A DNA stretch of 64,000 bases, from NCBI RefSeq assembly GCF_000317025.1, contig NC_019689.1:1961501-2025500 (forward strand), given 5' to 3'. The position numbers were made by a program, and so were the translations under genes. Positions 29,147 through 38,915 of this stretch are shown in pieces (the first letter of the stretch is position 1; every line of letters begins with the position of its first letter). The DNA is from Pleurocapsa sp. PCC 7327 (lineage in GTDB: Bacteria; Cyanobacteriota; Cyanobacteriia; Cyanobacteriales; Microcystaceae). The notes under the pieces are model-generated. The model saw nothing but the letters and a program-made list of their open reading frames with translations. It made no database searches and was not told where the DNA came from.

Positions 29147-30193
29147 GTGAACAAAATTTCCCGGCGGGTCTTTTTAGGAACTAGCACAGCCGCGATCGCA
29201 GTCGCTGCCAGCCAACTGACAATAAGTTGCACTAATAGAACCAAACAAATTAACCTCTATTCATCCCGTCATTACAATACGGATACTCAGTTGTACGACG
29301 ACTTTACCAAACAAACGGGAATCGAGGTAAATGTTGTCGAAGGGGAAGCCGATCAACTGCTAGAGCGAATTAAAAGCGAGGGAGCTAGCGGTCCGGCAGA
29401 TGTTTTCGTCACTGTCGATGTCGCTCGTCTGTGGCGTGCCGAGGAAGCAGGAATTTTTGCACCTATTACCTCTTCAGTTATCGAACAGAGAATTCCCAAG
29501 TACATGCGACACCCTGAAGGTTACTGGTTTGGTTTCGCCAAGCGAGCGCGGGTCATCATGTACAACAAAGAGCGAGTCAAGCCCTCAGAACTTTCTACTT
29601 ATGAGGCTCTTGCCGATCCTAAATGGAAAGGTAGGATTGTCGTTCGCCCCGCCAGCAATACCTACAATCAATCTTTAGTCGCCTCAATGATTGTGGCACA
29701 TGGCCAGCAGGAAACCGAAAAATGGTGTCGGGGAATTGTCGCTAACTTGGCGCAACCGCCTCAAGGAAATGACATGAACCGCATTGAAGCTGTTGCCTCT
29801 GGCATAGCTGACCTGACGCTGGCAAACACTTACTATTTCGTCCGCTTTGCCAAATCCAAAGATCCAGCCAAGCAAGAAGTCTTCAAAAAAGTTGGCGTAT
29901 TTTTCCCCAACCAAAAAGATCGCGGAGCGCACGTCAACCTAAGCGGTGCGGGCTTAGTGAAAACCTCTCGCAATCGAGAAGAAGCCATTCAATTTTTAGA
30001 GTTTCTCACAAGCGATACAGCTCAAGTCTTCTTAACCAAAGATAACTATGAATATCCTGCCGTTGAAGGCTTATCCCTAGACCCAGTTCTGGCTAGCTTG
30101 GGTTCTTTCAAGCCGGATTTAACCGATATCGCCTCCTACGGTCCCAATCTTGCTAAAGCTGTAGAAGTGATGGCTCGTGCTGGCTGGAAATAA
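29147..30193 (+). CDS. futA: Fe(III) ABC transporter substrate-binding protein (FutA-like)
   Basis: The protein begins with a GTG codon preceded by AAGGAG and carries a twin-arginine export signal (SRRVFLGTSTAAIAVAASQL) ending near a Cys. The mature part shows INLYSSRHYNTDTQLYDDF and ADVFVTVDVARLWRAEE, with conserved tyrosines near TLANTYYFVRF that ligate iron in FutA/IdiA proteins. It is periplasmic and delivers ferric iron to an inner-membrane ABC permease, not present in this window. Length (348) is normal. It starts the iron block ending at FeoA. A Fur site directly before it is not obvious. Confidence 0.92.
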   Translation: MNKISRRVFLGTSTAAIAVAASQLTISCTNRTKQINLYSSRHYNTDTQLYDDFTKQTGIEVNVVEGEADQLLERIKSEGASGPADVFVTVDVARLWRAEEAGIFAPITSSVIEQRIPKYMRHPEGYWFGFAKRARVIMYNKERVKPSELSTYEALADPKWKGRIVVRPASNTYNQSLVASMIVAHGQQETEKWCRGIVANLAQPPQGNDMNRIEAVASGIADLTLANTYYFVRFAKSKDPAKQEVFKKVGVFFPNQKDRGAHVNLSGAGLVKTSRNREEAIQFLEFLTSDTAQVFLTKDNYEYPAVEGLSLDPVLASLGSFKPDLTDIASYGPNLAKAVEVMARAGWK

Positions 30194-30278
30194 AAAAATC
30201 TCAAGGCTAAATTCTGGAAAACAGAAAGCGTTGCTCGATCCCTTTCTATTAGCCATGTATACCAACAAGAGAGAGACC

Positions 30279-31436
30279 ATGAACCATAAAAAAAGATTAA
30301 GTCAGAAACAGCTGTCTTGCTTGACAGCTATCCTGCTTAGTTTAGCGACTCTAGGCACTGGTTGCAGCAGTAACCCATCTACTCAAGCCGATCGAACTTC
30401 CGATAGCAATCCTCCGGCGGCGACAACAGAAACGCAAGCGGGAGAGGTTCGGGAGATTGTCGTCAGCGATTTTACCAACCGTGTCGTCGTTCCAACTTAT
30501 CAAAATTTAGTCGCAAAAGCTGGAGAACTCTCCAAAGCCGTGAATGCTTACGTCGCCAACCCTAGCAACGCAACGTTGAAAGCAGCCCAGGAGGCTTGGA
30601 GAGACGCTCGCGTTCCTTGGGAACAGAGCGAAGCCTTTGCCTTTGGTCCAGCAGCTTCTCTCGGCTATGATGGGGACTTAGACGACTGGCCCGTCAACGA
30701 AACCGATGTCAAAGCCGTTCTAGCGAGCAAAGCCGAATTGAATCCCGACGCGATCGCGCAATTGCAAACTACTCAGAAAGGCTTCCATACCATTGAATAT
30801 TTACTCTTTGGGTCGAATAACGATAGAAAAGCCCAAGATCTCTCCAAACGGGATCTGCAATTTCTGAAGCTTCTGGCAGATGCTCTCAACCAAACCGCCC
30901 AAGACCTAACCAAGAGTTGGAAAGAAGGAGTAGGAAGCAATCCAGCTTACAGTCAAGTCTTGGCAACGGCAGGAGATAGCAGCAACACCACCTATCCTAC
31001 GGTCAATGCTGCCCTAGAAGAGATCGTCCAAGGCGCGATCGGCTGTTTGGATGAGGTCGCCAACGAGAAGATTGGAGAACCGCTCAAAGAAAAAACGACT
31101 AAAAATCTGGAAAGTCGCTTTAGCCATAGTTCCCTAGACGACTTTAAAAACAATATCCGCAGCATTGAAAATGCTTACCTGGGCAAAGTGGCTGAATCGA
31201 GTGCCAGTCGCGGCAAAAGCCTCAGCAACCTAGTCGCTCAAGCCGACCCAAAACTTGACGAACAGGTGAAAAGCGAGATTCAAGCAGCCCTGGCAGCTCT
31301 CGATGCCATCCCCAATCCCGTCGAGCCAAAAATGAGCGATGCAGCAGCTTTAGCCAAGATGGAAGCGGCTCAAAAAGCCATTCTTACCCTTCATGCAACG
31401 ATGGAGCAGAAAGTTTTACCGCTCGTTAGGGGATAA
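30279..31436 (+). CDS. Imelysin-family lipoprotein (IrpA-like)
   Basis: I place the start at ATG 30279, giving a lipoprotein signal with the lipobox LGTGC, rather than at 30177. The mature protein contains the imelysin signature GxHxxE (GFHTIEYLLFG) and several long helices, with two repeated halves. Imelysin proteins are iron-regulated periplasmic or outer-surface proteins; IrpA is needed for growth of some cyanobacteria under iron limitation. The gene follows futA and precedes a di-haem oxidoreductase, a combination often seen with iron-responsive operons. The exact ligand is not known. Confidence 0.85.
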   Translation: MNHKKRLSQKQLSCLTAILLSLATLGTGCSSNPSTQADRTSDSNPPAATTETQAGEVREIVVSDFTNRVVVPTYQNLVAKAGELSKAVNAYVANPSNATLKAAQEAWRDARVPWEQSEAFAFGPAASLGYDGDLDDWPVNETDVKAVLASKAELNPDAIAQLQTTQKGFHTIEYLLFGSNNDRKAQDLSKRDLQFLKLLADALNQTAQDLTKSWKEGVGSNPAYSQVLATAGDSSNTTYPTVNAALEEIVQGAIGCLDEVANEKIGEPLKEKTTKNLESRFSHSSLDDFKNNIRSIENAYLGKVAESSASRGKSLSNLVAQADPKLDEQVKSEIQAALAALDAIPNPVEPKMSDAAALAKMEAAQKAILTLHATMEQKVLPLVRG

Positions 31437-31512
31437 GGAATGAAAGGGTTAGTGGTTAGTAGTGAGTAGAGCTGTTTGATAGCTAACAACTAACTAATTA
31501 TTGGTAACTGCA

Positions 31513-32910
31513 ATGAGCATATCTTCACTTCAATGGCAACCTAGAAAATCGTTTGCCCTCCTGGCGCTATTAATCGTGGCAGCGCTCGCGGGAATCGTTC
31601 TCTCCAAGCTATTGCACCGGGAGACAATCCCGCTAGCAGCAGGGGAGGCGACGGTTTTCAATCGCAGCTCTAGTGCCTACGAACAACCAGCAGTAGGTCT
31701 GACTAAAGAGGAGATGGAACGGCATAGAAAAGGAGATCTTGCCTTTGATGCTGTCTTCGTCACCGCACCTGCGGAAGTTAATCCCGGTTTAGGACCTTTT
31801 TTCAATAACGCCTCTTGTGGGGGGTGTCACCTTCGCGACGGTCGCGGACTGGCAGAGAGGGGTCAACTTTTGGTACGAGTCAGCAGCAATAATGCACAAA
31901 CGTCTAAATCTCCTGCCGATCCCTCTAAATTCCACTCTGAAGGCTTGGTGGAAATCGAGAATACGCCTCCCGTTCCCGGACTGGGAAATCAGATTCAAGA
32001 CAGTAGCATCTTTGGACGAGTTCCGGAGGCAAAGGTCAGTATCCAGTGGCAAGAAACCGAAGGCAAGTATCGCGATGGGAATTCCTATAGATTGCGATCG
32101 CCCAAAACTAATATTAGTCTGCCTAACGGTCAACCCTTAAGCAAAGAGGTGCTGACCTCTTTACGCATTCCTCCTCCAGTCTTCGGTCTGGGGTTACTAG
32201 AAGCCGTTCCCGAAGAGACGATTCGCAATTTAGCCGACCCAGAAGACCAGAACCAAGATGGTATCTCCGGTCGCCCTAACCAAGTTTGGGATGTTTCTGC
32301 CAAGTCAACAGCCTTGGGTCGCTTCGGGTTGAAGGCAAATACGCCCAATCTCCTCCAGCAAACGGCGGCAGCTTATGTCAACGATATGGGCATCACCAAT
32401 CCCCTCTTTCCAGAGGGCAATGGCGAAACGGATATCGATCGCGAGACTTTAGAAAATGCCGCTTTTTACGTGCAAACATTGGGCGTTCCCGCTCGTACTC
32501 TGCTCGACGATTCCCAAGTCAAGCGAGGGGAGAAACTGTTTGCTCAAGCAAATTGCAGTGCTTGCCACGTTCCCGAACTACGGACGGGAAATTACAAAGT
32601 TAAGGCACTGGCAAATCAAACCATCCATCCCTATACCGACTTGCTGCTGCACGATATGGGAGAAGGATTAGCCGATAACCGACCCGATTTCAAAGCTACC
32701 GGAACGGAATGGCGCACCCCAGCGCTGTGGGGTATCGGTCTAACTCAGACGGTGTTGCCCTATTCGGGCTATCTCCACGATGGTCGCGCCCGCACGTTAG
32801 AGGAAGCAATTCTCTGGCACGGCGGAGAAGCCCAAGCCTCCAAGGAAGCGTTCGCGAAGATGTCAAAGCGCGATCGCGCCGCTCTTGTAAGGTTCTTGAA
32901 TTCATTGTAA
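31513..32910 (+). CDS. Di-haem oxidoreductase (DUF1111) protein
   Basis: The protein has an N-terminal signal/anchor (SFALLALLIVAALAGIVL) and two c-type haem-binding CxxCH sites (CGGCHLRDGRG and CSACHVPELRT). It also has LHDMGEGLADNRPDF and EWRTPALWGIGLT, which are typical of the DUF1111 di-haem family related to MauG-type enzymes. It is probably a periplasmic redox enzyme. Together with imelysin it forms the common imelysin/di-haem pair. I prefer ATG 31513 over TTG 31501. The reaction is unknown; a role in iron redox state is an inference from context. Confidence 0.85.
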   Translation: MSISSLQWQPRKSFALLALLIVAALAGIVLSKLLHRETIPLAAGEATVFNRSSSAYEQPAVGLTKEEMERHRKGDLAFDAVFVTAPAEVNPGLGPFFNNASCGGCHLRDGRGLAERGQLLVRVSSNNAQTSKSPADPSKFHSEGLVEIENTPPVPGLGNQIQDSSIFGRVPEAKVSIQWQETEGKYRDGNSYRLRSPKTNISLPNGQPLSKEVLTSLRIPPPVFGLGLLEAVPEETIRNLADPEDQNQDGISGRPNQVWDVSAKSTALGRFGLKANTPNLLQQTAAAYVNDMGITNPLFPEGNGETDIDRETLENAAFYVQTLGVPARTLLDDSQVKRGEKLFAQANCSACHVPELRTGNYKVKALANQTIHPYTDLLLHDMGEGLADNRPDFKATGTEWRTPALWGIGLTQTVLPYSGYLHDGRARTLEEAILWHGGEAQASKEAFAKMSKRDRAALVRFLNSL

Positions 32911-32917
32911 GTATATA

Positions 32918-32930
32918 AATGATAATCATT
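32918..32930. promoter_or_regulatory. Fur box upstream of the iron porin
   Basis: The perfect palindrome AATGATAATCATT matches the centre of the Fur consensus (GATAATGATAATCATTATC). It lies 22 bp upstream of the porin ATG and right after the di-haem gene. It should repress the porin and FeoA when iron is plentiful. Confidence 0.8.
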
Positions 32931-32952
32931 TTTAAAAAAATGTGAGGAGGAA

Positions 32953-34557
32953 ATGGCGAAATTACTTCAGAACCTGCTGACTGCAAGCATGGCTATTTGG
33001 GGAACTTCATTGATGACTGTTCCCAATGCTCGGGCTTTGCCAGAGGCTGAAAGCGAGCTTTTAGGGCAACTTAATGACTACGAGCTGGAATCGGGTGGTT
33101 CGATGGAGCAAATTACCAGCGTCCAAGAATTAAAAGACGTGGCTCCCACCGAATGGGCATATGAAGCGCTGCGGAGTTTAGTAGAACGCTATGGTTGTAT
33201 CGTCGGCTATCCCGACCAGACCTATCGGGGCAATAGAGCGTTAACCCGTTGGGAATTTGCCGCAGGTTTAAACGCTTGTATGAATACCATAGAGCGCTTG
33301 ATTCAAGAAAACGTTGCCGTTCTCAAAGAAGATGTCGATAAGCTTAAGCGACTGGCACAGGAATTTGAAGCCGAATTAGCTGCCCTGGGCGGACGAGTCG
33401 ATAATTTAGAAGGACGAGTGGCTTTCTTAGAAGACCATCAATTCTCCACCACGACCAAGCTGACGGGAGAAGTCGTCATGGGCTTTTATAGCTTGTTTGC
33501 TGGAGAAAGAGATGGCACAGAGGAAGTGGATCGGGTGCCAGCCTTCGGGCACCGGACGCGCTTGGAATTAAATACCAGCTTCACCGGAGAAGACTTGCTC
33601 TATACCCGACTGGCAACGGGTAATATCGCCGACTTATCGGAAGAAGCGGGAACTTTTGAGGCAAGTCTTGCTTTCTCGCAACCCGACGATAACGATCTGG
33701 CAGTAGAAGTGCTCTACTATAGCTTCCCGATCGCCGAGGGGATAAATGTCTGGTTAGAGGCGGCAGGCGGTGCTTTTGATGACTTTACCAATACAAATAA
33801 CTTCCTCGATGGCGATGGCGGCAGCGGCGCGCTATCGGCCTTCGGAACTCGCAACCCCATCTATTACCAAGGAGACGGATCGGGAATTGGTATCCAAGGT
33901 ACTTTTGGAAGTTTTGAATTTAGCGCGGGCTATTTAACTTTTGAGGGCAGCGATCCTTCAGAAGGAGCAGGTTTGTTTAACGGATCCTATGGCATTATTG
34001 CTCAGGCTCGATACAATATCGAGGAGAATTTTGGGGTAGCCGCGACCTTCGTTTATGGTTATAACAACCTCGATACGGGAACGGGCAGTCGTCCCTCTAA
34101 CTTTCAATCTTTCACTGAAGAGTTATTGGGAGAATCTGTCGAAACTGAGAATTACTCCGGCGCGCTAGGATTTAGTTGGCGGATAAGCGATCGCTTTGTT
34201 TTAGGAGGTTGGGGCGGATACACGCGATCGGAAATCCTCGATGGCGAACTCATTTCTGACGGCAGTTTAGATATTTGGAATTGGGCAGTCACGCTTGCTT
34301 TCCCCGATTTATTTAAAGAAGGCAGCACTGGTGGCATTATTGTGGGGATGCAGCCTTGGGTAGCCAATTCCGATCTAAAATCAGAGATTGAGGTTGAAGA
34401 CGAAGATACTTCCCTACATATAGAAGCTTTCTATGAATACGCGCTGACAGACAACATCAAAATTACCCCTGGTGTTATCGTTATCACCGCACCAGACTAC
34501 AACGACGATAACTCACCGCTAGTCATCGGCACGATCCGCACTACTTTTACATTCTAG
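32953..34557 (+). CDS. Iron-uptake porin (SLH-OprB type)
   Basis: After a signal peptide (MAKLLQNLLTASMAIWG) comes an SLH domain (VKDVAPTEWAYEALRSLVERYG-like, with GYPDQTYRGNRALTRWEFAAGLN), a coiled coil (ERLIQENVAVLKEDVDKLKRLAQEF) and a C-terminal beta-barrel of about 370 residues ending in IRTTFTF. This is the normal architecture of cyanobacterial iron-uptake porins, which sit in the outer membrane tethered to the cell wall. It has an SD (GAGGAGG) just upstream of the ATG and a Fur box about 22 bp further up. FeoA follows after 11 bp. Confidence 0.92.
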   Translation: MAKLLQNLLTASMAIWGTSLMTVPNARALPEAESELLGQLNDYELESGGSMEQITSVQELKDVAPTEWAYEALRSLVERYGCIVGYPDQTYRGNRALTRWEFAAGLNACMNTIERLIQENVAVLKEDVDKLKRLAQEFEAELAALGGRVDNLEGRVAFLEDHQFSTTTKLTGEVVMGFYSLFAGERDGTEEVDRVPAFGHRTRLELNTSFTGEDLLYTRLATGNIADLSEEAGTFEASLAFSQPDDNDLAVEVLYYSFPIAEGINVWLEAAGGAFDDFTNTNNFLDGDGGSGALSAFGTRNPIYYQGDGSGIGIQGTFGSFEFSAGYLTFEGSDPSEGAGLFNGSYGIIAQARYNIEENFGVAATFVYGYNNLDTGTGSRPSNFQSFTEELLGESVETENYSGALGFSWRISDRFVLGGWGGYTRSEILDGELISDGSLDIWNWAVTLAFPDLFKEGSTGGIIVGMQPWVANSDLKSEIEVEDEDTSLHIEAFYEYALTDNIKITPGVIVITAPDYNDDNSPLVIGTIRTTFTF

Positions 34558-34568
34558 AAAGATGAGGG

Positions 34569-35204
34569 ATGAAGGATAGTCGAAAAGTTTTGGGGTGGAG
34601 ATTTGCTTTTATTGGAGGAACTTACCACACCTGGCATCAAGGAAATCAGAAAACAGAAGTCGCCGCTAATTCTTCTGAAGGCGAGTTAGGGGCGATCCAA
34701 TCTTTTCCCTTAAGCAGCGCTCATGTTGGCGATCGCGTTTGGATAGTCAGCTTGAGCAGCAATAGCGACAATCCTTATCTCGCCAGTCTCGGCTTAGTTC
34801 CAGGAACCCAACTGCAAGTTATTAGGCATACTGCTAGAGGTTCCGCGATTGTTGCCTGTGGTGACAATCGCATTGGCTTGGGAGCATGTATTACCAATAC
34901 TATCTTAGTAACAAATAGATCGATTATTTTAGAAGACAAGACAACTAAAGCAGCTAATATTACCTACCTGCGAGATTTGCCCGTGGGAACCAGAGGTCGC
35001 GTTGTGGGTTACGATAAAGCTTTTCGTGGCTATATAGGCAAACTGCTATCGATGGGATTAGCGCCAGGGACAGAGTTTACCGCGATTCGTCGAGCTTTCT
35101 TGGGGTATCCGTTACAAATTGAGGTGGGAGGAAGTCTCCTCGATTTATGCAAACCAGAAGCAGATGCCCTTTGCATTGAAGCAATTGAGGATGAGACTTT
35201 TTAA
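34569..35204 (+). CDS. feoA: FeoA-like protein with two FeoA domains
   Basis: The 211-residue protein contains two SH3-like FeoA domains. The first includes AHVGDRVWIVSLS and LASLGLVPGTQLQVIR, and the second LPVGTRGRVVGYD and LLSMGLAPGTEFTAIRRA. A GDNRIGLG loop ends the first domain. FeoA assists the FeoB ferrous iron transporter; no feoB is present within the window. The N-terminal about 45 residues (MKDSRKVLGWRFAFIGG and a linker) have no FeoA features. It follows the porin after 11 bp, so it is likely co-transcribed and Fur-controlled. Confidence 0.85.
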   Translation: MKDSRKVLGWRFAFIGGTYHTWHQGNQKTEVAANSSEGELGAIQSFPLSSAHVGDRVWIVSLSSNSDNPYLASLGLVPGTQLQVIRHTARGSAIVACGDNRIGLGACITNTILVTNRSIILEDKTTKAANITYLRDLPVGTRGRVVGYDKAFRGYIGKLLSMGLAPGTEFTAIRRAFLGYPLQIEVGGSLLDLCKPEADALCIEAIEDETF

Positions 35205-35219
35205 TAGTAACCGGTTACC

Positions 35220-35285
35220 GTAGGGGCGGGTTTGGCCAAGAGTTTGTTTGTAAATCTGGAAGCACGAGACTAAACCCGCCCGTAC
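35220..35285. repeat. Inverted repeat of cyanobacterial dispersed type
   Basis: The arms GTAGGGGCGGGTTT (35220-35233) and AAACCCGCCCGTAC (35272-35285) are inverted copies with one mismatch, enclosing 38 bp. This is the common palindromic dispersed repeat of cyanobacterial genomes. It may also end transcription after FeoA. The gap 35205-35427 holds nothing else notable. Confidence 0.65.
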
Positions 35286-35427
35286 AATTTTACATTCAGC
35301 GGATTCGATTTAAGAGATAAGAACGGGAAAATGGGTTCCCGCGTTTTTTGTTTGTAGAAAGGTAGAATAACTAAGATCTAGACACATTAATAGACGCTAG
35401 CTTGCAGCGCTTTGAGTTGAGAATAAT

Positions 35428-36417
35428 ATGGGTAATGACTCTAGCATCTATGTCGAACATTTAAGTAAAATTTACGGTTCGACTGCCGCTATCCAAGATG
35501 TGGATTTCTCGGTGGCAACGGGAGAAATTCTGGGTTTTCTCGGTCCCAACGGTGCGGGAAAAACCACGACGATGCGGATTTTGTCGGGATACATCCCCGC
35601 TACCACGGGAACGGCAAAAATTGCGGGATATGATGTCCACGAACAGTCGATGGAGGTACGGCGACGCATTGGCTATTTACCGGAAAATCCGCCGCTGTAT
35701 CCCGATATGACGGTAGAGGGGTTTTTAACCTTTGTCGCTCGGATTAAAGGGGTTAATGCGGGCGATCGCGCTTCAAAAGTCAATTTTGCCATAGAACGCT
35801 GTCAGTTGAAAGAAAAGCGTAAAGTTGTAATCCGCAAGCTTTCTAAAGGTTATAAGCAGCGAGTTGGCATCGCGCAAGCCATCGTTCACGATCCGCCTGT
35901 TATTATCTTGGACGAGCCAACGGTCGGTCTAGATCCCAAACAAATCATCGAGGTGCGCAATCTGATTAAAAGTTTGGCAGGTCAGCACACGATAATTCTT
36001 TCTACCCATATTCTGCCAGAAGTGAGCATGACCTGCGATCGCGTTGCGATTATCAATCGCGGCAAAGTTGTCGCCACCGATACTCCCGACAATCTCATGT
36101 CGCAGCTTAGCGAGAGTGCCGGATACGAACTGGAAGTCGAGGGAGATGCGACTGGTGCGCAACCACTACTTGAGATTCTTCCTGGCGTATCTAGAATAGC
36201 GATCGATCGCTCAGAAAATCGCGATCGCGCGATCGTCCGCATTACCTGCCAACCCAATGTAGAACCAGGTCGAGAAATTGCTAATTTAATTGTGAGTCAA
36301 GGACTGGGATTGTATGAAATGCGACGCACTCGTCCTACACTGGAAGATGTTTTCCTAAATCTAATTACAGAAGAACCCGTCGTCCCTTCTCAAGAAAAAG
36401 AATCAAATGACCAATGA
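35428..36417 (+). CDS. ABC transporter ATP-binding protein (GldA/NatA type)
   Basis: The protein has the full ATPase set: Walker A (GPNGAGKTTTM), signature KLSKGYKQRVGIAQA (a slightly variant LSGGQ), Walker B (PVIILDEPTVGLDP) and switch His (STHILPEV). The C-terminal about 90 residues extend beyond the core, as in NatA/GldA-type exporters. It is the first gene of a four-gene operon with a permease, a GldG-like protein and a DUF4340 protein. The substrate is unknown; in gliding Bacteroidetes the homologous system serves motility, which is not implied here. Confidence 0.88.
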   Translation: MGNDSSIYVEHLSKIYGSTAAIQDVDFSVATGEILGFLGPNGAGKTTTMRILSGYIPATTGTAKIAGYDVHEQSMEVRRRIGYLPENPPLYPDMTVEGFLTFVARIKGVNAGDRASKVNFAIERCQLKEKRKVVIRKLSKGYKQRVGIAQAIVHDPPVIILDEPTVGLDPKQIIEVRNLIKSLAGQHTIILSTHILPEVSMTCDRVAIINRGKVVATDTPDNLMSQLSESAGYELEVEGDATGAQPLLEILPGVSRIAIDRSENRDRAIVRITCQPNVEPGREIANLIVSQGLGLYEMRRTRPTLEDVFLNLITEEPVVPSQEKESNDQ

Positions 36418-36427
36418 CCAATGACCA

Positions 36428-37210
36428 ATGATTATTGCTAACCTAATCGCTATCTTTCGCAAAGAACTACAAGGCTATTTTGCTTCTCCTTTTGCTTATA
36501 TTGTTGCTGCTGTTTTTTGGCTAATTTCTGGTATTTTTTTTGCACTCGTTTTATATAACATTACCCTGGATGTTGCAGCTCAAGAACAAAATGGAATTAC
36601 GGTTACCCGCGATGTTGCCTATGAGTTTCTCGGTGGTTTTTTAGGAGTGGCAATCTCGCTATTATTAGTCTTGTTACCTGCACTTTCAATGGGACTTTAT
36701 GCAGAAGAACGCAAGCGAGGAACGTTAGAATTATTGGCGACTTCGCCGATTACTAACTGGGTTGTAGCAGTCGGAAAACTCTTGGGAGTTGTCACGTTTT
36801 TTACGGTGATGATGGCACCTCTATGGATTTATCAAGCCATTCTTTTTAGTGCAGCTACTCCCCCGATGCCACCTCAAGTCGTCCTCTTAGCTAATGCAGG
36901 AATCATTATACTCGCCACGGCAATTCTTTCACTGGGAATGTTTATTTCTTCTCTAACAGAGAGTTCTATTCTTGCCTATATTCTTACTTTTATTTTGGTA
37001 TTATTTCTTTGGATTTTAGATACTATCGCCCAAAGAATTGGAGGCGTTTTCGGAGAAGCTATATCGCATTTGTCTTTGTTCGATAGTTACAATAACTTTA
37101 CTACAGGAATTCTCGATACCAGTAGTATAGTTCTGTTTGCTAGCTATATTTTTTTGGGAATATTTCTGACAGCGCAATCGATTGAAGCTTTGCGCTTACA
37201 ACGGTCTTAG
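36428..37210 (+). CDS. ABC-2-type permease
   Basis: The 260-residue protein has six predicted membrane segments (first IVAAVFWLISGIFFALVLYN) and the ABC-2 fold with LYAEERKRGTLELLATSPIT, the coupling-helix region of ABC-2 and NatB-like permeases. It starts 11 bp after the ATPase stop, so they are one operon. It probably forms the membrane part of the exporter powered by the ATPase at 35428. Confidence 0.85.
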   Translation: MIIANLIAIFRKELQGYFASPFAYIVAAVFWLISGIFFALVLYNITLDVAAQEQNGITVTRDVAYEFLGGFLGVAISLLLVLLPALSMGLYAEERKRGTLELLATSPITNWVVAVGKLLGVVTFFTVMMAPLWIYQAILFSAATPPMPPQVVLLANAGIIILATAILSLGMFISSLTESSILAYILTFILVLFLWILDTIAQRIGGVFGEAISHLSLFDSYNNFTTGILDTSSIVLFASYIFLGIFLTAQSIEALRLQRS

Positions 37211-37234
37211 GGTTTGAATAAAAATCAAGCGATT

Positions 37235-38908
37235 ATGATTAATTTTCGGAGGCTTTTTCGATATTTATTTATTCCAGGAATAATACTAGCGATCGCGGGG
37301 TTATTTGCAGGATTAATTACTCAAGTTTGGTCGCCTCTCTATGTCGGGTTGTTAGTTGCTGGTATTATTATTCTCGTTATTTGGTTGGGGTTTATTTTTG
37401 TCACAGCACAAGGATTTTGGAAGCGACGCTCGACGCAAATAAGTACTAATGCGATCGTAGCAACGCTATCTTTAATAGCAATTTTAGGGATGGTAAATTT
37501 TTTAGCGATTCGTTACTCAAATCGAATCGATTTTACAGAAAATCAGCTTTTGACTCTCTCTCCTCAGTCTCAAGAAATTGTCAAGAATTTAAGAGAGCCA
37601 CTAAAAGTTTGGGTGTTTGATAAAGACTCCAGTCAAATCGACAGAGAATTGTTAGAAAATTATCGCCGCTATAGTTCAAACTTTGCTTTTGAATTTGTCG
37701 ATCCAGATCTCAAACCAGGATTAGCAGAACAATTTAAGGTTAAATCTTTAGGAGATGTTTTTATAGAATATAAAGATAGAAAACAGTTAGTACAAAAACT
37801 AATTAACTATCAACAAAAAGAACCTCTCTCAGAAATTAAGTTAACCAATGCAATCGAAAAAATTCAGCGCGATCGCATTCAAACGATTTACTTTCTGCAA
37901 GGACATGGAGAATATTCGCTAACTGCTTCAGAAGAAGGAAGCGGACTTTCTCTAGCAGTCAGTAACTTGGAAGAGAAAGGATACAAAGTCGAACCCCTCA
38001 ATCTCATAGAGCGATCGACAATTCCAGAAGATGCTAGCGCGATCGTTATTGCTGGTGCAAAACGAAAATTTTTTGAACCAGAAGTTAAAGCATTAAAAGA
38101 TTATTCAGATCGAGGCGGAAGTATATTTTTAGCGATCGATCCGAATACAAATTTAGGTTTAGAATCTCTGCTAAAAGAATGGGGAATTCAACTAGACCAA
38201 CGAGCAATTATCGATGCTTCCGGTACGGGAGAACGCATCGGTTATGGTCCCGCAACTCCCATAATAACCAACTACGGAAAACATCCCATTACAAGAGATT
38301 TTAACAATGAATATTCTCTCTTTCCCTTTGCTCGACCTATCGGTACGGTAAAAGTAGAAGGCGTGACAGCAGTCGCACTACTAATAACCAACGATCGAAT
38401 GTGGGCAGAAAGCGATTTAAAATCAGAACAAATCAAGTTCGATGCCACTCAAGATATTCCAGGACCTTTCGATTTAGGAATCGCACTCACCCGCAAGTTG
38501 CCTGAGAGTACAAGCAAAACTTCTAATCCTTCTTCTACTAAATCATCCTCTCAAGAAACTCAAAATCCAACAGAATCTATTCCTCCTCCATCGCCAGTAG
38601 ATCGAGAAGAAAACAAGATTAAACCGAAAAAAACTGAATCGAGAATGGTTATTATAGGTAATTCAGCTTTTGCAACCGACAGTTTGTTTCAAGATCCCAG
38701 GATACTCAATGGGGACATCTTCCTCAACTCAGTGCAATGGTTAGCTAGCGATGGCGAACAAACGCTTTCCATTCGTCCTAAAGAACCGAAGAATCGACGG
38801 ATTAATCTTACACCTTTTCAATCTGGAACGATCGAATCGATGTCTTTAGTAATTATGCCGTTATTTGGTTTAATTCTTGCTGGCATTACTTGGTGGCGAA
38901 GACGATAA
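37235..38908 (+). CDS. GldG-family accessory protein of an ABC exporter
   Basis: The protein has two or three N-terminal transmembrane helices (LFIPGIILAIAGLFAGLI), a central periplasmic GldG domain with VFDKDSSQIDRELLENYRRY and YFLQGHGEYSLTASEEGSGL, and a C-terminal membrane helix. I use ATG 37235; the TTG at 37214 is also possible. It is a recognised partner of GldA/permease systems in cyanobacteria. The Ser/Thr/Pro-rich stretch before the C-terminal helix (SKTSNPSSTKSSSQETQNPTE) looks like a linker. Function is tied to the transporter, substrate unknown. Confidence 0.82.
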   Translation: MINFRRLFRYLFIPGIILAIAGLFAGLITQVWSPLYVGLLVAGIIILVIWLGFIFVTAQGFWKRRSTQISTNAIVATLSLIAILGMVNFLAIRYSNRIDFTENQLLTLSPQSQEIVKNLREPLKVWVFDKDSSQIDRELLENYRRYSSNFAFEFVDPDLKPGLAEQFKVKSLGDVFIEYKDRKQLVQKLINYQQKEPLSEIKLTNAIEKIQRDRIQTIYFLQGHGEYSLTASEEGSGLSLAVSNLEEKGYKVEPLNLIERSTIPEDASAIVIAGAKRKFFEPEVKALKDYSDRGGSIFLAIDPNTNLGLESLLKEWGIQLDQRAIIDASGTGERIGYGPATPIITNYGKHPITRDFNNEYSLFPFARPIGTVKVEGVTAVALLITNDRMWAESDLKSEQIKFDATQDIPGPFDLGIALTRKLPESTSKTSNPSSTKSSSQETQNPTESIPPPSPVDREENKIKPKKTESRMVIIGNSAFATDSLFQDPRILNGDIFLNSVQWLASDGEQTLSIRPKEPKNRRINLTPFQSGTIESMSLVIMPLFGLILAGITWWRRR

Positions 38909-38915
38909 AAAGAAT

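Noticed and set aside
35220-35285. Possible riboswitch after feoA
   Set aside because: The sequence is a common dispersed palindrome and lies 140 bp before the ABC operon without conserved riboswitch cores.
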